A stretch of 64,000 nucleotides of DNA from Progne subis subis. Taxonomy: Eukaryota > Chordata > Aves > Passeriformes > Hirundinidae. Below, piece after piece: positions 1 to 11,129 of this stretch. The notes beneath the pieces were generated by a model. That model was not told where the DNA came from, searched no databases, and worked only from the letters and a program-made list of their open reading frames with translations. The DNA lies in the NCBI GenBank assembly GCA_022316685.1, contig JAKJHU010000821.1, positions 1 through 64,000 of the forward strand, given 5' to 3'. The position numbers were made by a program, and so were the translations under genes. Position 1 is the stretch's first letter. Each line of letters begins with the position of its first letter.

Positions 1-842
1 TGCTGAGGATCCTGTTGGAGTGGCAGAGAGATTAGATCAGTTCTTGGGGCCAATATATACACCTGGGTGGAACTGCAGTCTATCTTAGGAATCTTGTTTA
101 CCGTGGAAGAAAGAGAAATGATTATACATTCAGGAATGAGGGTTTGGGATAGAGAATGTCAGGGGCCAGACCAGGGGGATCAGAAATGGCCTATGCAAGA
201 TCCAGGTTGGAATAATCAGAATGAAAGACACAGGCAGAATATGAGTGATCTCCGGTGGATGATTATCCGAGGAATCCGGGAAGCAGTGCCCAAGGGCAGA
301 ATATAGGGAAAGCTCTAAGTGAGCACCAAGGGAAGGATGAATCCCTGGCACACTGGTTAGAAAGACTAAGGAAAGCCTTGCAGTTATATTCAGGTGTAGA
401 CCCCGATACTGCAGCAGGACAGGTCCTTTTGAAAACACAATGTGTAGCTAAGTCCTGGGGGCACATTGGGAAGAAGCTGGAAAAAGTAAAAATTGGCAGG
501 ATAGGGGGCTTCAGGAATTGTTAAGAGAAGCACAGAAAGTGAGAAGAAGATGAGGAGAGGCAAAAGACAAACCACAGATTTTAATGGCAGCAGTCAAGGA
601 AACACAGACAACCATGAATACAGAGAAGCGCTCAGGAAAGAACAAACAACAGAAAAAGGCAGGTCCCACCTCTGGGAATACGACACCCATGTGTTTTTTC
701 TGTCACCAGAAAGACACTTACAAACTTCTTGTCCTACCTCCAGGGGTACAGGACTCACTTGTTTTTATTGCCACAAAAAGGAACATCTCCAAAAATTCTG
801 TAGAAAGAGGCAGCAGATGAGAAAATATTTCAAGAAGATTTA
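1..842 (+). pseudogene. gag: E1 gag, capsid and nucleocapsid remnant
   Basis: 3' part of a gamma-like gag; the window opens inside capsid. Residues encoded by 67-300 and 300-520 correspond segment by segment to the better preserved E7 gag at 59290-59760: the YTW...ELxSIL start, a DPGW motif, a RGIRE motif, and the capsid stretch reading LQLYSGVDPD. Two CCHC-like knuckles follow at about 690-820 (CFFCHQKD..., CFYCHKKEHLQKFC), where E7 has one clear knuckle. The frame is lost at about 300, 510 and 720, and there are several stops. Capsid and nucleocapsid would assemble the virion core and bind RNA; this copy cannot be translated as one protein. Family assignment is firm because E7 gives an internal reference. 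Confidence 0.85.
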
Positions 843-864
843 GGGGGGTCAGGAGCTCTATTTA

Positions 865-1200
865 ATGAGGACTGAACACCTAGAAGAGCCCTTGATAAAA
901 CTGAAAATAGGTCCTCAAAATGAAGAAATCACATTTTTGGTGGACACAGAAGCTATGAGGTCGACAGTAAGAAAACTACCACAAGGATATGAAGTAAGTT
1001 GTGAATGTGTCCCAGTAATTGTGGTTAAAGGAGAAGTTTTCAGGTTCCTGTAATTAAAAATGTGCAGATTGAAACGGATATAAAATTTTGGACTGAATGA
1101 TTTGTTATTAATACCAGAAGCTGATTATAATTTATTAGGAAGGGCCTTAATAATAGCCTTGAGGATTAAAATAACACCCTGTGAAGGAAAACTTAAAATC
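865..1200 (+). pseudogene. pro: E1 retroviral aspartic protease remnant
   Basis: Aspartic protease domain between nucleocapsid and RT. The active-site loop is readable as LVDTEAMRS, where a working enzyme has D-T/S-G-A, so the catalytic loop glycine is replaced. A LLGR motif near 1130, the usual second protease signature, is preserved. The reading frame breaks near 1053-1102. The order gag-NC / protease / RT matches E7, where protease lies directly downstream of a UAG. The domain would have cleaved Gag-Pol; this copy is dead by both mutation and frameshift. Confidence 0.8.
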
Positions 1201-3240
1201 TATTCTTTAACTGAAGAAGATAATTTCAGATTAGCGACACTGTGTGGTATACTGGAAGTAGGAAAATTAAACATTCAGCCCATTAGTGTTGAAATACAGA
1301 ACCCAGAAATCCCCATTCGAGTAAAACAATATCCGATATCACAGGAAGCTCAGAAGGGATTGAAACCGGTAGTTGAGAATTGAGTACATCAGGGGGTGTT
1401 GGAGTCCTGTGTGTCACCACATCATACCCCCATCCTGCCGGTAAAGAAGCCTGATGGTAGCTACCGACTAGTCCAGGATCTCAGAGCGGTAAATCAAAGA
1501 ACCATTACCCGCTTTCCAGGAGTAGCTAAGCCAGATACCTCCTAATTACATTTGGTACAGTGTCGTGGATTTAAAGGATGCCTTTTGAACTTGCCCTCTG
1601 GATGAGGGCAGTAGGGATTGCCTTTGAGTAGGAGGACCCAGATACAGGTAGGAGAGAGCAATTCAGGTGAACGGTGCTACCGCAAGGTTTTACAGAGGCA
1701 CCGAATCTTTTTGGGAGGGCGTTAGAAAATCTTTGGAAGTCCTTTGAGTTACCCAAAGGAATTAAGCTGCTACAGTATGTAGATGATTTGTTAGTACAGG
1801 AGAAACTGAAGAGGAAACTAGAAAGGGTACTATTATGCTTCTAAATTTTCTGGGAGAAAAAGGGCTGAAGATATCAAAGTCAAAATTGCAGTTTGTAGGG
1901 TCAGAAGTGCAGTGTTTAGGTCATTGGATTAGTAAGCAAAAGAAAAAGCTAGATCCTGAAAGGGTTCCAGGAATATTGAACATGGGACCCCAAAGTCTAA
2001 AAGAGAAATAAGCAGTTTTTGAGTCCCTTGGGTTATTGTAGGCCAGAGATAGAAGGGTTTAGTAGAAAAGTAAAATTTCTACATCAGAAATTACCTACCA
2101 ATTGCTTGAAATCGACTGAAAGGGATCAGGAAAATTTTGAGCAAGTTAAAGAAGCCCTACTGCAACTCCTGTACTGAGTCCTCCCAATTAGTCAAGCCTT
2201 TTCAATTATTTGTTAATACAGTTGATCAAATGGCTTATGAAGTATTGACTCAAGATGGGCAGGAAGACAAAAGCCAGTAGGATATTATTCCAAATTTTTG
2301 GATCCAATTATTAAGAGTTGGCCAACATGCCTGCAAGTTCTGGTAGTCACTGCTGGTGTTAGTAGAAGAAGCCGGAAAAGTAACTTTTGGGGACCGCTGG
2401 AAGTGTACACCGCCATAATATTAGGGCAATCCTTGCTAAAAAGGCTGAAAAATGGTTAACTGATAGCAGAATATTAAAATATGAGGCTATCTTGATAGAC
2501 TCCTCTGAATTAAAGCTGAGAGTGACAAATATACAAAGCCCCACTCAGTTCCTTTAGGGGATCCCGGGAAGAATTAATACATGATTGCACAGAGGTCATA
2601 GAGTTACAAACAGAAATATGCCCAGATTTGAGAGAACAAGAATTAAAAACAGGAGAAAAATTATTTATAGATGGATCATCCTGAGTGGTAGATGGAAGAA
2701 GGAAATCTAGGTATGCCATAATTAGTGGAGTAAAAACTGGAAGTAAAAGAATCTGGTCCACTTAGGCCCGTCCTGGTCAGCACAAGCCAGTGACTCTATG
2801 CATTATTCTGTGCGTTGCTGTTATTAAAGGATCGAGAAGGGACCATATACACTGACTCAAAATATGCCTTTGGGGTAGTGCATACATTTAGAAAAATTTG
2901 GAACAAAGGGAACTTATAAACATTCAAAGAAAAGGATTAGTGCACCAAGGATTGATAATTCAAATACTTAAAACTTTGAAGAGTCCAAAAAAGATAGCAG
3001 TGGTTCATGTGAAAGGCCACCAGAAAGGGAGAGACATTAGAACGAAAAGAAACAATTTGGCTGATGATGAAGCTAAGAAAGCTTCCCTGAGGGAAAAACA
3101 GCAATGTAATTATGACTTTCAGGAAGCAGGAACACAAAATCAAACACCATACTTTTCTTTAGCAGAAGTAGAAGCCATGAAAAACCTAGGAGCAAGTCTA
3201 AAAGAGGGACAATGGATTCTCCCTGAAAAAACCACAGTTT
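1201..3240 (+). pseudogene. pol: E1 reverse transcriptase and RNase H remnant
   Basis: Degenerate pol. RT signatures are in order: a VKQYP entry segment at about 1320, SPHHTPILPVKK at about 1415, LVQDLRAVNQRT at about 1470, and the YVDD polymerase box at about 1777 (LLQYVDDL). These are followed by the LLNFLGEKGLK thumb segment and the RNase H region at about 2640-3110 (TDSKYAF near 2855, then HVKGHQKG at about 3008). More than ten frameshifts and stops are spread through it. The domain order and motifs match E7 (60600-62560) closely, so this is the same gamma/class-I-like family. The 3' edge lies where integrase should begin. Confidence 0.85.
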
Positions 3241-3360
3241 GAATGCAGAAAAAGGCTAGACTCATGCTTCAAGGGTAGAAGGACCTATACCCAATAAAGA
3301 TTGGAAAATTATTTCAACACCAGGAGACCTGAAAGTAAAATTAAAAAATACTTAAATTTG
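3241..3360 (+). pseudogene. E1 integrase C-terminal scrap (catalytic core deleted)
   Basis: A short stretch reading RVEGPIPNKDWKII... then DLKVKLK resembles the last residues of the E7 pol product (RVKGPVPPP... DLKLTFKKK, ending at 63669). It lies about 30 bases after the RNase H/linker end. The HHCC zinc domain, the DDE core and most of the C-terminal domain, about 1 kb in E7, are missing, so this is one internal deletion rather than gradual decay. Confidence 0.6.
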
Positions 3361-3422
3361 ATTAAACCTTTTTATTGAGGTCCAAAATACAGTTTCAAGT
3401 AAAACTGTGATTAATCCACAAC

Positions 3423-3818
3423 ATGGCTGAAGAGAGTATTTGGTGCTCAGAGGCTATGGCTCATACGGAAAATAGTTTTCAGCTGTGGATTTCACATAAT
3501 GCTGCAATACATTTGGTGTGCCACCCACATATTGAAAGAATAATGCAGTCCCTGGATATTCAAGATATCCTTAGTACAGAAAGGTCAGAAGCTGCCATCC
3601 CGCAGAGAGAAGTTTCCATGTTTCAGCAAGGTTGCTGCAAACACGGTCATCAGTGTGAGCGGTGTAAAGCAGTGACCATGAAGTGGCTGACACAAAGACA
3701 TTGGCACAGAACAACTGTACCTTGGAACCAAAGAGATGTGGATTTTTTGATTAATTGTATACAATGTTTTAGTAGAGTAGAGCGAGACTTTAGAATGTAC
3801 AATTGGGTTTTAGCATAG
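3423..3818 (+). CDS. Unknown Cys/His-rich ORF between pol and env in E1
   Basis: Open frame of 131 codons placed after the integrase remnant and before env. I do not recognise the family. Visible features are an N-terminal acidic segment, a CCKHGHQCERC cluster near residue 76 that could bind a metal ion, a basic/aromatic stretch reading KWLTQRHWHR, and a second Cys pair (NCIQCF) near residue 114. The frame stays open in an element otherwise full of stops. The sequence after the stop (to about 3960) still looks protein-like (QRAFIYLAYHMEP), so the ancestral product may have been longer. It could be a retroviral accessory protein or a captured host sequence. Function unknown. Confidence 0.45.
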   Translation: MAEESIWCSEAMAHTENSFQLWISHNAAIHLVCHPHIERIMQSLDIQDILSTERSEAAIPQREVSMFQQGCCKHGHQCERCKAVTMKWLTQRHWHRTTVPWNQRDVDFLINCIQCFSRVERDFRMYNWVLA

Positions 3819-4045
3819 ATCAACACTGATACTTCTATAATAGAAGATCAAGTACAAAGAGCATTTATTTATTTAGCATATCACATGGAACCATTAGTGG
3901 CTTTGAGAACACTGCAGGAGCAACAAAGGATAATAAAAGTAAGATGTGGATATAGCAGGATTCCCAGAAACAACAGAAAAGGATAAATTATCTTGCTTAA
4001 CCTATTCAGGTTGTAAAGCTCCTTTGATAGTTAACAATTAATGGT

Positions 4046-4863
4046 TTGTGTTTTGTAATTGCCATTAACTTTAATTTATTAGACAAATTAGGCATTCTGG
4101 ATTGGCTCTTGACGGCAACTCCATTGAGTTCAGAGGCAGAACAATGCCGGTGGGAAGGGATTAGACACTTCCTTGATCAATGGGAACAGCCTGAACAGGT
4201 TGAAAATCTTTTAAGAGGCCCTCAGCGACTGATACTAACAGATTTCATTGAGGAACGACAATTCCAGAAAAGGAGACTGGTAACACGTGTTACTAAAAGA
4301 GTCTAAGAACAAGTAACACACTGGGAGTGTACTAAGCATGGCTTAGAGCGTCGCCCATGGGTTTGTGTTATTTGTACGCTTTGCCTAAATTTGTGGTGGA
4401 GAATAACAAGAGCAGAAGAAAGAGAAAGAACAATTGATTTAACTTGCTTAGATGGCATGCATGAACAGTTACTTTAAAAAGCTTTTTCAGTAATTTTTGG
4501 AACACCTTTGAGATATGAAGATGGAACCTTTTATGCAGCAGTTTGATTAACAGCAAATTTAGACCAAAGGGTTTTTATTATATTAGCTTTTGAGCAGGTG
4601 AGAGAGCGAATGATTCATAATATTATAGACCCCTGTATCATAATGAACAGTTGCTGTGGAGAAGGAATTTGTGTGCCATGCTATAGACACATTTCTTACG
4701 TGAATTGGCATTGTGAATGATGTGCCTATTGGTGGCGATGAAGACTTAATAATAATCCCCAACGTTGGAGCAAAAAGCGAACAACAATCAGGTTGTTAAC
4801 TGAAGTAGTGAAAAAAGCAAATCTTACTGTGGCACATCTCCAGAGTTTTGGTGGTTTAGACTA
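4046..4863 (+). pseudogene. Second Cys-rich reading region in E1, possibly related to the first
   Basis: An 86-codon ORF (4046-4306) runs into a broken frame that stays protein-like to about 4860. It contains an ECTKHG segment at about 4325, a CVICTLC cluster at about 4367, an acidic/basic patch, and a CCGEGICVPCYRH cluster at about 4655. The KHG followed by paired cysteines repeats the layout of the ORF at 3423-3818, suggesting two related genes or a duplicated domain. Several stops interrupt it. I cannot assign a family. Position between pol and env is where complex retroviruses carry extra genes. Confidence 0.35.
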
Positions 4864-4887
4864 AAAGAAGAAGTAGCTGACTAACCC

Positions 4888-4909
4888 AGAGAGAGAGAGA
4901 GAGAGAGAG
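4888..4909. repeat. (GA)n microsatellite
   Basis: Short GA dinucleotide run immediately upstream of the env leader region. Confidence 0.9.
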
Positions 4910-4958
4910 GGCAGTGCTGTGAGAACTGTGAGTAATCTGTGCCATCCTTGAAACAAGC

Positions 4959-7039
4959 ATGAGGCCAAGGGTACCAGTGAGACCAAGTGCACCAGTGACT
5001 AGATCTCAGGATATAAACTTTGCTGCCAAGGATCCTGACATCTTGGCCCTTGGCTGCAACCCAAAGAGCCTTGAAGACTGTAGAAAGTCAAAACTCCTGA
5101 GGATTATTTTCACTGTGTTTGTTGTGATGCCCTTGGCAACTGGCCAAACCTATGGAGCCACTCTGGACAGAGTCCATGAGAGAAGGGAATGAGCAATGCA
5201 GGAACAAACAATAATAAAACAAGCAGCACAAGAACGGGCAGTGAGAGAACAATCTATGCAAAAACAAAGTCCCAATAATGCTGATCCCTGTAATAAATGC
5301 AAGCACTCCATGTGGGTCAAAGACAAGATGAAATTTGTGTTTGTGGCACTTCCACATGTTAGTGCTGCCTGCTACGATCACAGCAATTTTATAGATGTTT
5401 GTGTTAAAAACAGAAAAATGTATTGGTTAGGGAAAAATTTAGGATTTAATGGACCAGCTCCTTATCCTTACAGTGCTCAAATCTGTCCTCATATTTTTTG
5501 TTTGTTTGTTTGTTTTGAGAAAGATAAGAATTGAAATGATCCAAATATAGCACTAAGGAAAGGAAAAGAAAAGAAAAGGAAAAAAAAAAAAAAAAAACCA
5601 ACCAAAAAAACCCCAAAAAACCCCAAAAAAAAAAAAAAAACAACCCAAAAAAACCCCCCAAATGAAACAAAAGAAATACAAATATGAAAAAAGGCCATAG
5701 GGAAAGAATTAAAGGAACTGGATAAGTTGTATGAACAATTCAAACAGCAGTGTAGCCACTGGATTTGACAACGTCAAATAAGATCGTTTTTGTAGATTTG
5801 ATGCAAGAAATTGCTACGGAATGAGGATTATCCAAATGCTGGATCTGTGGGAGACTTGGAATGGCTGAAAGGTGGCTGTGGAGAGGTGAGAGTGTAGCTC
5901 CAGAACAATTTTTCAAATGGAATCATACTCAAATTTCCAGGATATTAAACGACCTGAAGGATGGATTTTGAGTCATCAAGTAATTGGAACAGTCTGTGTG
6001 ACTCAAGAAGGAAGGAAATATAATGGAGTAGTAGGATATGGTGACCAAAAACTTTTACTTAGTACTAGGGAATGACAAAGGAAATGAATTGTGAGTAGAA
6101 TAATCAAACTGATATGTGCTGGCATAATAGTCCTGGAGCTAACCCCTACCAATCCAAAAAAAGACCTAAAATACTATTGGGAACAACAAGAAAAAACCGA
6201 TAGTAAACGGAAAGCCCCTGATGGAATATATTGCATTTGTGGGAAATTGGCATATAGTGAATTATCTTGAAACTGGGAGGGAACCTGTACCTTAGGAGTT
6301 ATATGACCCTCCTTCTTCATCATTCCAGTGTATAGAAGCAATATGCTGGGAACACCACTTTATGAGGCTCTAGAAAGGAATAAAAGAGATTTAAACCTCG
6401 ACTTTCCAAAGGCAGGGGGAAACCAGAAATGGAGGGAAGACAAATGGCCTGCAGAAAGAATCATAGCGTATTATGATCCAGCAGCTTGGGCTGAGGATGG
6501 ATCTTGGGGATATAGGACCCCAATTTATCTATTGAATGGACAGATAAGACTCCAGGCAGTAGTGGAGGTTGTATCAAACCATACTTCTGATGCCCTAAAG
6601 TTACTGGCCAAGCAGCATTCACAAATGTGAGCATTTGTGTATCAAACCAGAATTGCCCTAGATTATCTGTTGGCTGAAGAAGGGGGAGTTTGAGGAAGAT
6701 TTAAGGAATCTGAGTGCTGTGTGCAGAGAGATGATCACAGGGAAGCCATCACAAAACTTGCTGAAGAAATTAAAAGGGTGGCACATGTACCTGTTCAAAA
6801 GTGGAATTCTATTCTAAAAACGGATTGGTGGGATAACCTCTTTGGAGGAGGCTGGTGGAAGAAGGTGGGATTTATGCTGTTATTCTGGATTAGGATTGTT
6901 ATTCTTACCATGCATGATTCCATGTCTTATTAGACTAATCCACCCAGTGATACAAGGAATGCAAATCACAGCAATGCCCATTGATCCAGATTTGGCAGCA
7001 AAAGGGAAACCAAGATTCTTTGATGATATTAAAAGCTAG
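4959..7039 (+). pseudogene. env: E1 envelope glycoprotein remnant (SU and TM)
   Basis: Envelope gene. A leader with a hydrophobic stretch (IIFTVFVVMPLATG at about 5105-5145) precedes SU. SU has several Cys pairs (DPCNKCKH at about 5285), interrupted by an A-rich expansion at about 5560-5690. The TM part has a heptad region ([11 protein letters not shown] at about 6590), a fusion-core/CX6CC-type segment (LDYLLAEEGGV, a stop, then ESECC at about 6660-6720), and a membrane anchor followed by a tail ending at 7039. Stops at about 5190, 5535, 6628 and 6691 break it. The CX6CC region suggests a covalently linked gamma-type SU-TM. Two further copies of parts of this env lie at 30489-31068 and, inverted, at 54240-55660. 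Confidence 0.8.
5560..5690. repeat. A-rich low-complexity expansion inside E1 env
   Basis: Long A runs broken by CC pairs. The inverted env copy near 55300 has ordinary sequence at the same place, so the expansion is specific to this copy. Confidence 0.85.
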
Positions 7040-7271
7040 ACCTACTCACACTCAAAAGAAAGGACCCGAAGAGATGTTGACTGAACATAAAGAGAATACT
7101 CTAGCACAAGAGATGTCAACCAAATTTGAGAAGGAATGCGAAAAGCTGGATGCAGCACGGGAGATGTTAGAAAAATTACAGGCTAAAATGAGAGAGCGTG
7201 AAAACCTGGATTATTCAGAATATAGAAGAAATCGAGATTCAGTTTTAATTGAAAACCATGAAACATTATGA
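7001..7271 (+). CDS. Charged 3' ORF of E1 (env tail or accessory protein)
   Basis: Open frame after the env membrane anchor, ending just before the polypurine tract; the frame opens at an ATG at 6981, overlapping the env tail. The product is very rich in Glu, Lys and Arg, with a heptad-like pattern (EKECEKLDAAREMLEKLQAK), so a coiled coil is likely. The inverted copy at 46195-46310 keeps the same frame and ends at the same stop (NLDYLEYRRNQNS against NLDYSEYRRNRDS), which supports real coding in the past. It may be the frameshifted end of a long env cytoplasmic tail or a separate small gene. Confidence 0.5.
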
Positions 7272-7276
7272 TTAAA

Positions 7277-7295
7277 AAGAGAAATGGGGGGAAAT
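7277..7295 (+). promoter_or_regulatory. Polypurine tract of E1
   Basis: Purine run ending GGGGGGAAAT directly before the TG that opens the 3' LTR. It would prime plus-strand DNA synthesis. Confidence 0.8.
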
Positions 7296-8119
7296 TGTAG
7301 TAAATGAAAATTATTCATTCTAATTGTAACTATATTAATATTTTAGAAATACATATTTTAGAAAGCATTTGTGATAAAGTAGTATAGGAAAAAGTAGATG
7401 CAATTAGTGTTGCAAAGCAGATGGGCCCCTTGGCAAATGCTACATGAGAAAAGAAGATACAGGATGCAGTTTGAGATAAGCAAGAGTTTCAAAGCTGGAT
7501 TGGCCAAAGCTGGGACTACACCAAGGTAGGGAGATGGGCCTTTTGCAGATGTGATGGGATACAGGATGTCTTAAGATAGAACTGGCCTTGAGATGGACAA
7601 AGGTGGGACTATTCCAAGGCAGGGAGTTTGGGTGGTGGTTTGATCCATGAAATAATTACTTTTTGGAACATAATGCTTAGTTATGTATAACACAAATCTT
7701 AGAGCACATGCACAACCAGTAAGGTTATTCATAGGATGCAAGGAAGATGATGAGCCTTCCTCTGAAGAAGACCAACAAAAAGCCAAGACGATGCCCTAAC
7801 AACAAGTGGAGCATGAGCTATGTAGTATAGGGAAGTTGATTTTAAGAATTGAAAATAGGAAAACATTCACAGGAAATATTAATGAATATGTATTAGCACA
7901 CATTATATAAGATTAAGTTGGATTACTTTGTTTGGTATGTGAGGTAGGGTGAGAAGTCCCCCCTTCTGTACCCCGGTCAGTTTTGCTTATGCTTTATCCA
8001 AACAGTACTTATCTTTAATTAATCACTGCCGAATTTTTGTATATGCTTGATTATAAAATGCTACTTACATAAAATTGCATTGCTGCTAAATTCAACTTTG
8101 CTGCTTATTAAATTAGACA
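7296..8119 (+). mobile_element. E1 3' LTR (824 bp)
   Basis: Begins TGTAG after the polypurine tract and ends near TTAGACA. A TATA-like TTATAAAATG lies at about 8050. An inverted copy of about 817 bp lies at 45378-46194 with the same start, end and flanking sequence, which defines both boundaries. No 5' LTR of E1 is in the window. Confidence 0.85.
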
Positions 8120-8570
8120 TATAGAGCTTAATTTAAAATCCTTCCTTCCTTCCCTCCTTTTTCCTTCCTCCTTTCCTTCTTTCTCTCTCATTTCTTTCTT
8201 TCTTTCTTTCTTGGGAGCAGGTACCCTTACCCTCCCAAAATCACTGCCCCTCCACCTCAGCCCTGCACAGCACAGCCCCTTAAACTCAGCCTTCCCAATT
8301 TCACGGCAACCCTCCACAAGACACTTCCAGGCCTCAAAATTCCTAAAAGCACTAGCAGCCTTTAAAAACTGCTCCTTTCTTTCCCTCCCTCTACTCCCCT
8401 ACTCCAAGAGCACAAATCACCCCATCCCTGCATTGCAACCCTACCTCTCCAAACTTTCCTACCACCCCCACCGTGCAATCCCCACGTTACACTGATCATC
8501 CCATCCCATCCCATCCCATCCCCATCCCATCCCATCCCATCCCATCCCATCCCATCCCATCCCATCCCTT
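8120..8570. repeat. E1 flank with TTCC- and CCCAT-type simple repeats; left arm of inverted duplication
   Basis: Pyrimidine-rich TTCC/TTTC repeats (8141-8210), then about 280 bp of ordinary sequence, then a CCCAT pentamer array (8498-8568). All three parts recur in the same order, reverse-complemented, at 44916-45377, next to the inverted copy of the same LTR. Confidence 0.85.
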
Positions 8571-9607
8571 CTGGGCAGGAAGTCCCCCCCAACAAGCCCT
8601 TGCACACTTTCAGCCATTCCAGGGCAGCCGCAGCTTTTCCTCCCACTCTGTGCCAGGGCCCCACCGCCCTCCCAGGGAACAAGTCCATCCCCACATCCCA
8701 GCTCACCCTGGCCCCAAGCAGTGTCCAGCCATGGCCTGTGTCCTGGTGCTGCAGGCCCTTGGCAAGAGTCTCTCCCAGCCAGCAATTCCTGCTCTTCCCT
8801 GCTCTGGGGCAGCAGCTGCAAGTTGATTTGCTCCCTGGGCTCTGGCCCAGCCCCAAGCCAGGGCCAGGACCTTTCCCCAGAGCTCTGCCGGCACTGGCTC
8901 GCTTCGGCCGCAGCCCAGCAGCAGACGGAGCTCAGAGCTCCCCGGGGGCTGCGCCTCCTGCCCAGGGACAGCAGCAGGGGCAGCTGAGACTTCTGCCCCG
9001 GGGCCAGCAGGGAATGCACCCCAGGGAACGGCTGGGGCTGGGCCAGGCCAGCTGCGGGCTGGAGACCAGCAAAAGCTTCTTCCCCTACAGGGGGCTTGAC
9101 CACTCACCAGGCTCCCCAGGGAATGGTCACAGCTGCTAGGCTGCCGCAGCTCCAGGAGCCTTTGGACACCACTCCCGGGAATGCCCAGGCTGCCACTGTT
9201 GGGCTGTCTGTGCAGGGCCAGGGCCTGGACTCCATGATCCCGCTGCCTCCCTCCCAGCTCAGCCCCTTCTGCAGTTCTCACCCTTGGGCTCAGCCTTTGT
9301 GTCTCCTCCAGGCGCTGGCAGAGCTCTTGGGGCCGGGGCAGGAGCGGGACAGCCCCAGCGTTCCCCTCTCTGTGACACCACGGTGGGGACAGCTCCAACG
9401 TTCCCTGCCTGGAGACGCTCCAAGGGAAGCGTCCAGAGCCACAGCCAGACAGCAAAACTGACCGGGCACTGAGCACCCTGGCCTGGGCTGATGTGCATTG
9501 CTGTGCACACAGCTCGGGGAAGGTCCCCCTGGCCACCTCCACAGTGCCACAAACAAGTGTCACATAGGGTTACAGAGCTCTGCCCAGGTCTGCATGGGGA
9601 AGTTAAT
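8571..9607. other. GC-rich stretch, no gene recognised
   Basis: High GC with repeated CAGC/CTGG words. Open frames on both strands are long only because GC-rich DNA has few stops. No domain, splice-bounded exon or repeat family was recognised. Confidence 0.6.
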
Positions 9608-9703
9608 TTAAAAAAAAAACAAAAAAAACCAAAAAAAAACCCACCATACAAAAAAAAAAAATTCCTACCAGCCAAAAAAAGAACCAAAAAGAACCAAAAC
9701 CAA

Positions 9704-9736
<33 letters not shown>

Positions 9737-9890
9737 AAAATCCTTACAAAACTCCATAAAGCCTTAAAAAAACCCCCAAAACCTCTCCCGAAAACCAACA
9801 AAACCAATTAAAACAAAAGAACAGGAAAATAATCCAAACCAAAAAATTGCAAACAAACCCCAAAAGAAAAACAAACAAGAAAAGGAGAAT
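9608..9890. repeat. A-rich low-complexity tract (AAAACC-like)
   Basis: Mostly A with scattered CC pairs, including a run of about 30 A near 9705-9734. Compositionally similar to the tract at 5560-5690. Confidence 0.85.
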
Positions 9891-11129
9891 TTCCCCCCAG
9901 CAGAACTGTTCCATCCTTCAGTTATCACACCTGCATGTACGTCAGACCTGGGGCTGAAAAAAAGGACTCATTGGGCACATTTGCAGGAAAAGCAGATTCA
10001 GGACAGGCTTTCAGCAGAACTGTTCTCAGCTGAGCAAAAAAGGCCCCTTTGGCAGCTGCAGGGCCATTGGAAATGCAGACCCTCAGCCCACAGGGGAGAA
10101 AAGGTCTCTGAATTCCCCTCCCCTCACACGTAAACCCTGTTCTCAGGCTGCTTCCCACACAGGATCCTTCTGGAGGACTGTGGAAAGCTGAGAGTCAGCT
10201 CTGCCTTCTCCATGTTCTGTGCCCTAAAGCTGCCTGGGAGAAGAAATTTAGGCTCAGCTCTGATGGCACAATCCCTCCTGGCCCAGAGCACAGCACCAGG
10301 AAGGTCTTTGCGTGCCAAGGCTTTGCTGCAGCCAAGGAAAGCTCCTGGCTCAGGGTCACCTTTCCTGCTCAGCCAGAGCCCCGAGTGCCCCAGCAGCAGC
10401 AGAGAATGGCAGCATTGCCACGGGCTGGCACAGGAGGGGGAGATTTCCCCCTCGAGAGAGGCTCATATTCCAGTTGTTGCATTCAGGCAGCTCCAGATGC
10501 CTCAGCTTTGGTTGCACAGCAGCTGGAAATGCAAGTGCTCTGTCCATGCCCAGCCACAGCAGGTGACAATAAGGACAGGGCCCAGGCAGTGTGACATTTG
10601 CAGAGAGAGTCTTCAGCAAAAGCTAGGGCCTGAAACTCTGTGCAGAAAAAGCCCTGGGGGTCTCTGAAGGGAGGCAAAAGGAACAAAGTTTCTAGCCTGC
10701 CTAGGGAGCACCAAAATGGTTCATTTTCACGGGGCAAGGTTCCATTGCCGGGTGTTCTCTGAGCCCCAGAGGAGAGCCCAGGGGGCCAAGGAACTGAGAG
10801 TGGGGACTGTGCAGGAGCCGAGCACAGCGAGAGAGCCCGGGCTGAAGCTCAGCCCCGGTGCGGGCACGGACTGGGAGGGGGCAGAGCCCGGGGGGTCCCG
10901 CAGAGCCTCCCTGCTCCAAAGCCCCACTTGCGCCAGCGGGGCAGCTGCCAGGAGCCGTGTGCCAGGGCCGGGCCGCAGGTGGGTGTTCCAAGTGCCTCCA
11001 GGGGAGCAGCTTTTTGTCCCGATCCAGGGGCATTCCCACGGGGCTGGGTGCTGCCTTCACTGAGGTGCAGCGACCTGATTCAGAAATGGCACGGTGACCA
11101 ACCCCATGCCACTCGGGCCATCAGCTCAC
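9891..11129. other. Moderately GC-rich DNA, no gene recognised
   Basis: No convincing coding sequence, repeat or RNA gene seen. It borders the E2 3' LTR on the right. Confidence 0.55.

Noticed and set aside
5446..5743. Phe-rich minus-strand frames
   Set aside because: Reverse reading of the A-rich expansion inside E1 env.
8459..9563. Long minus-strand open frames of 160-286 codons
   Set aside because: They cross a CCCAT microsatellite and GC-rich DNA with few stops; several frames are open at once and no domain is visible.
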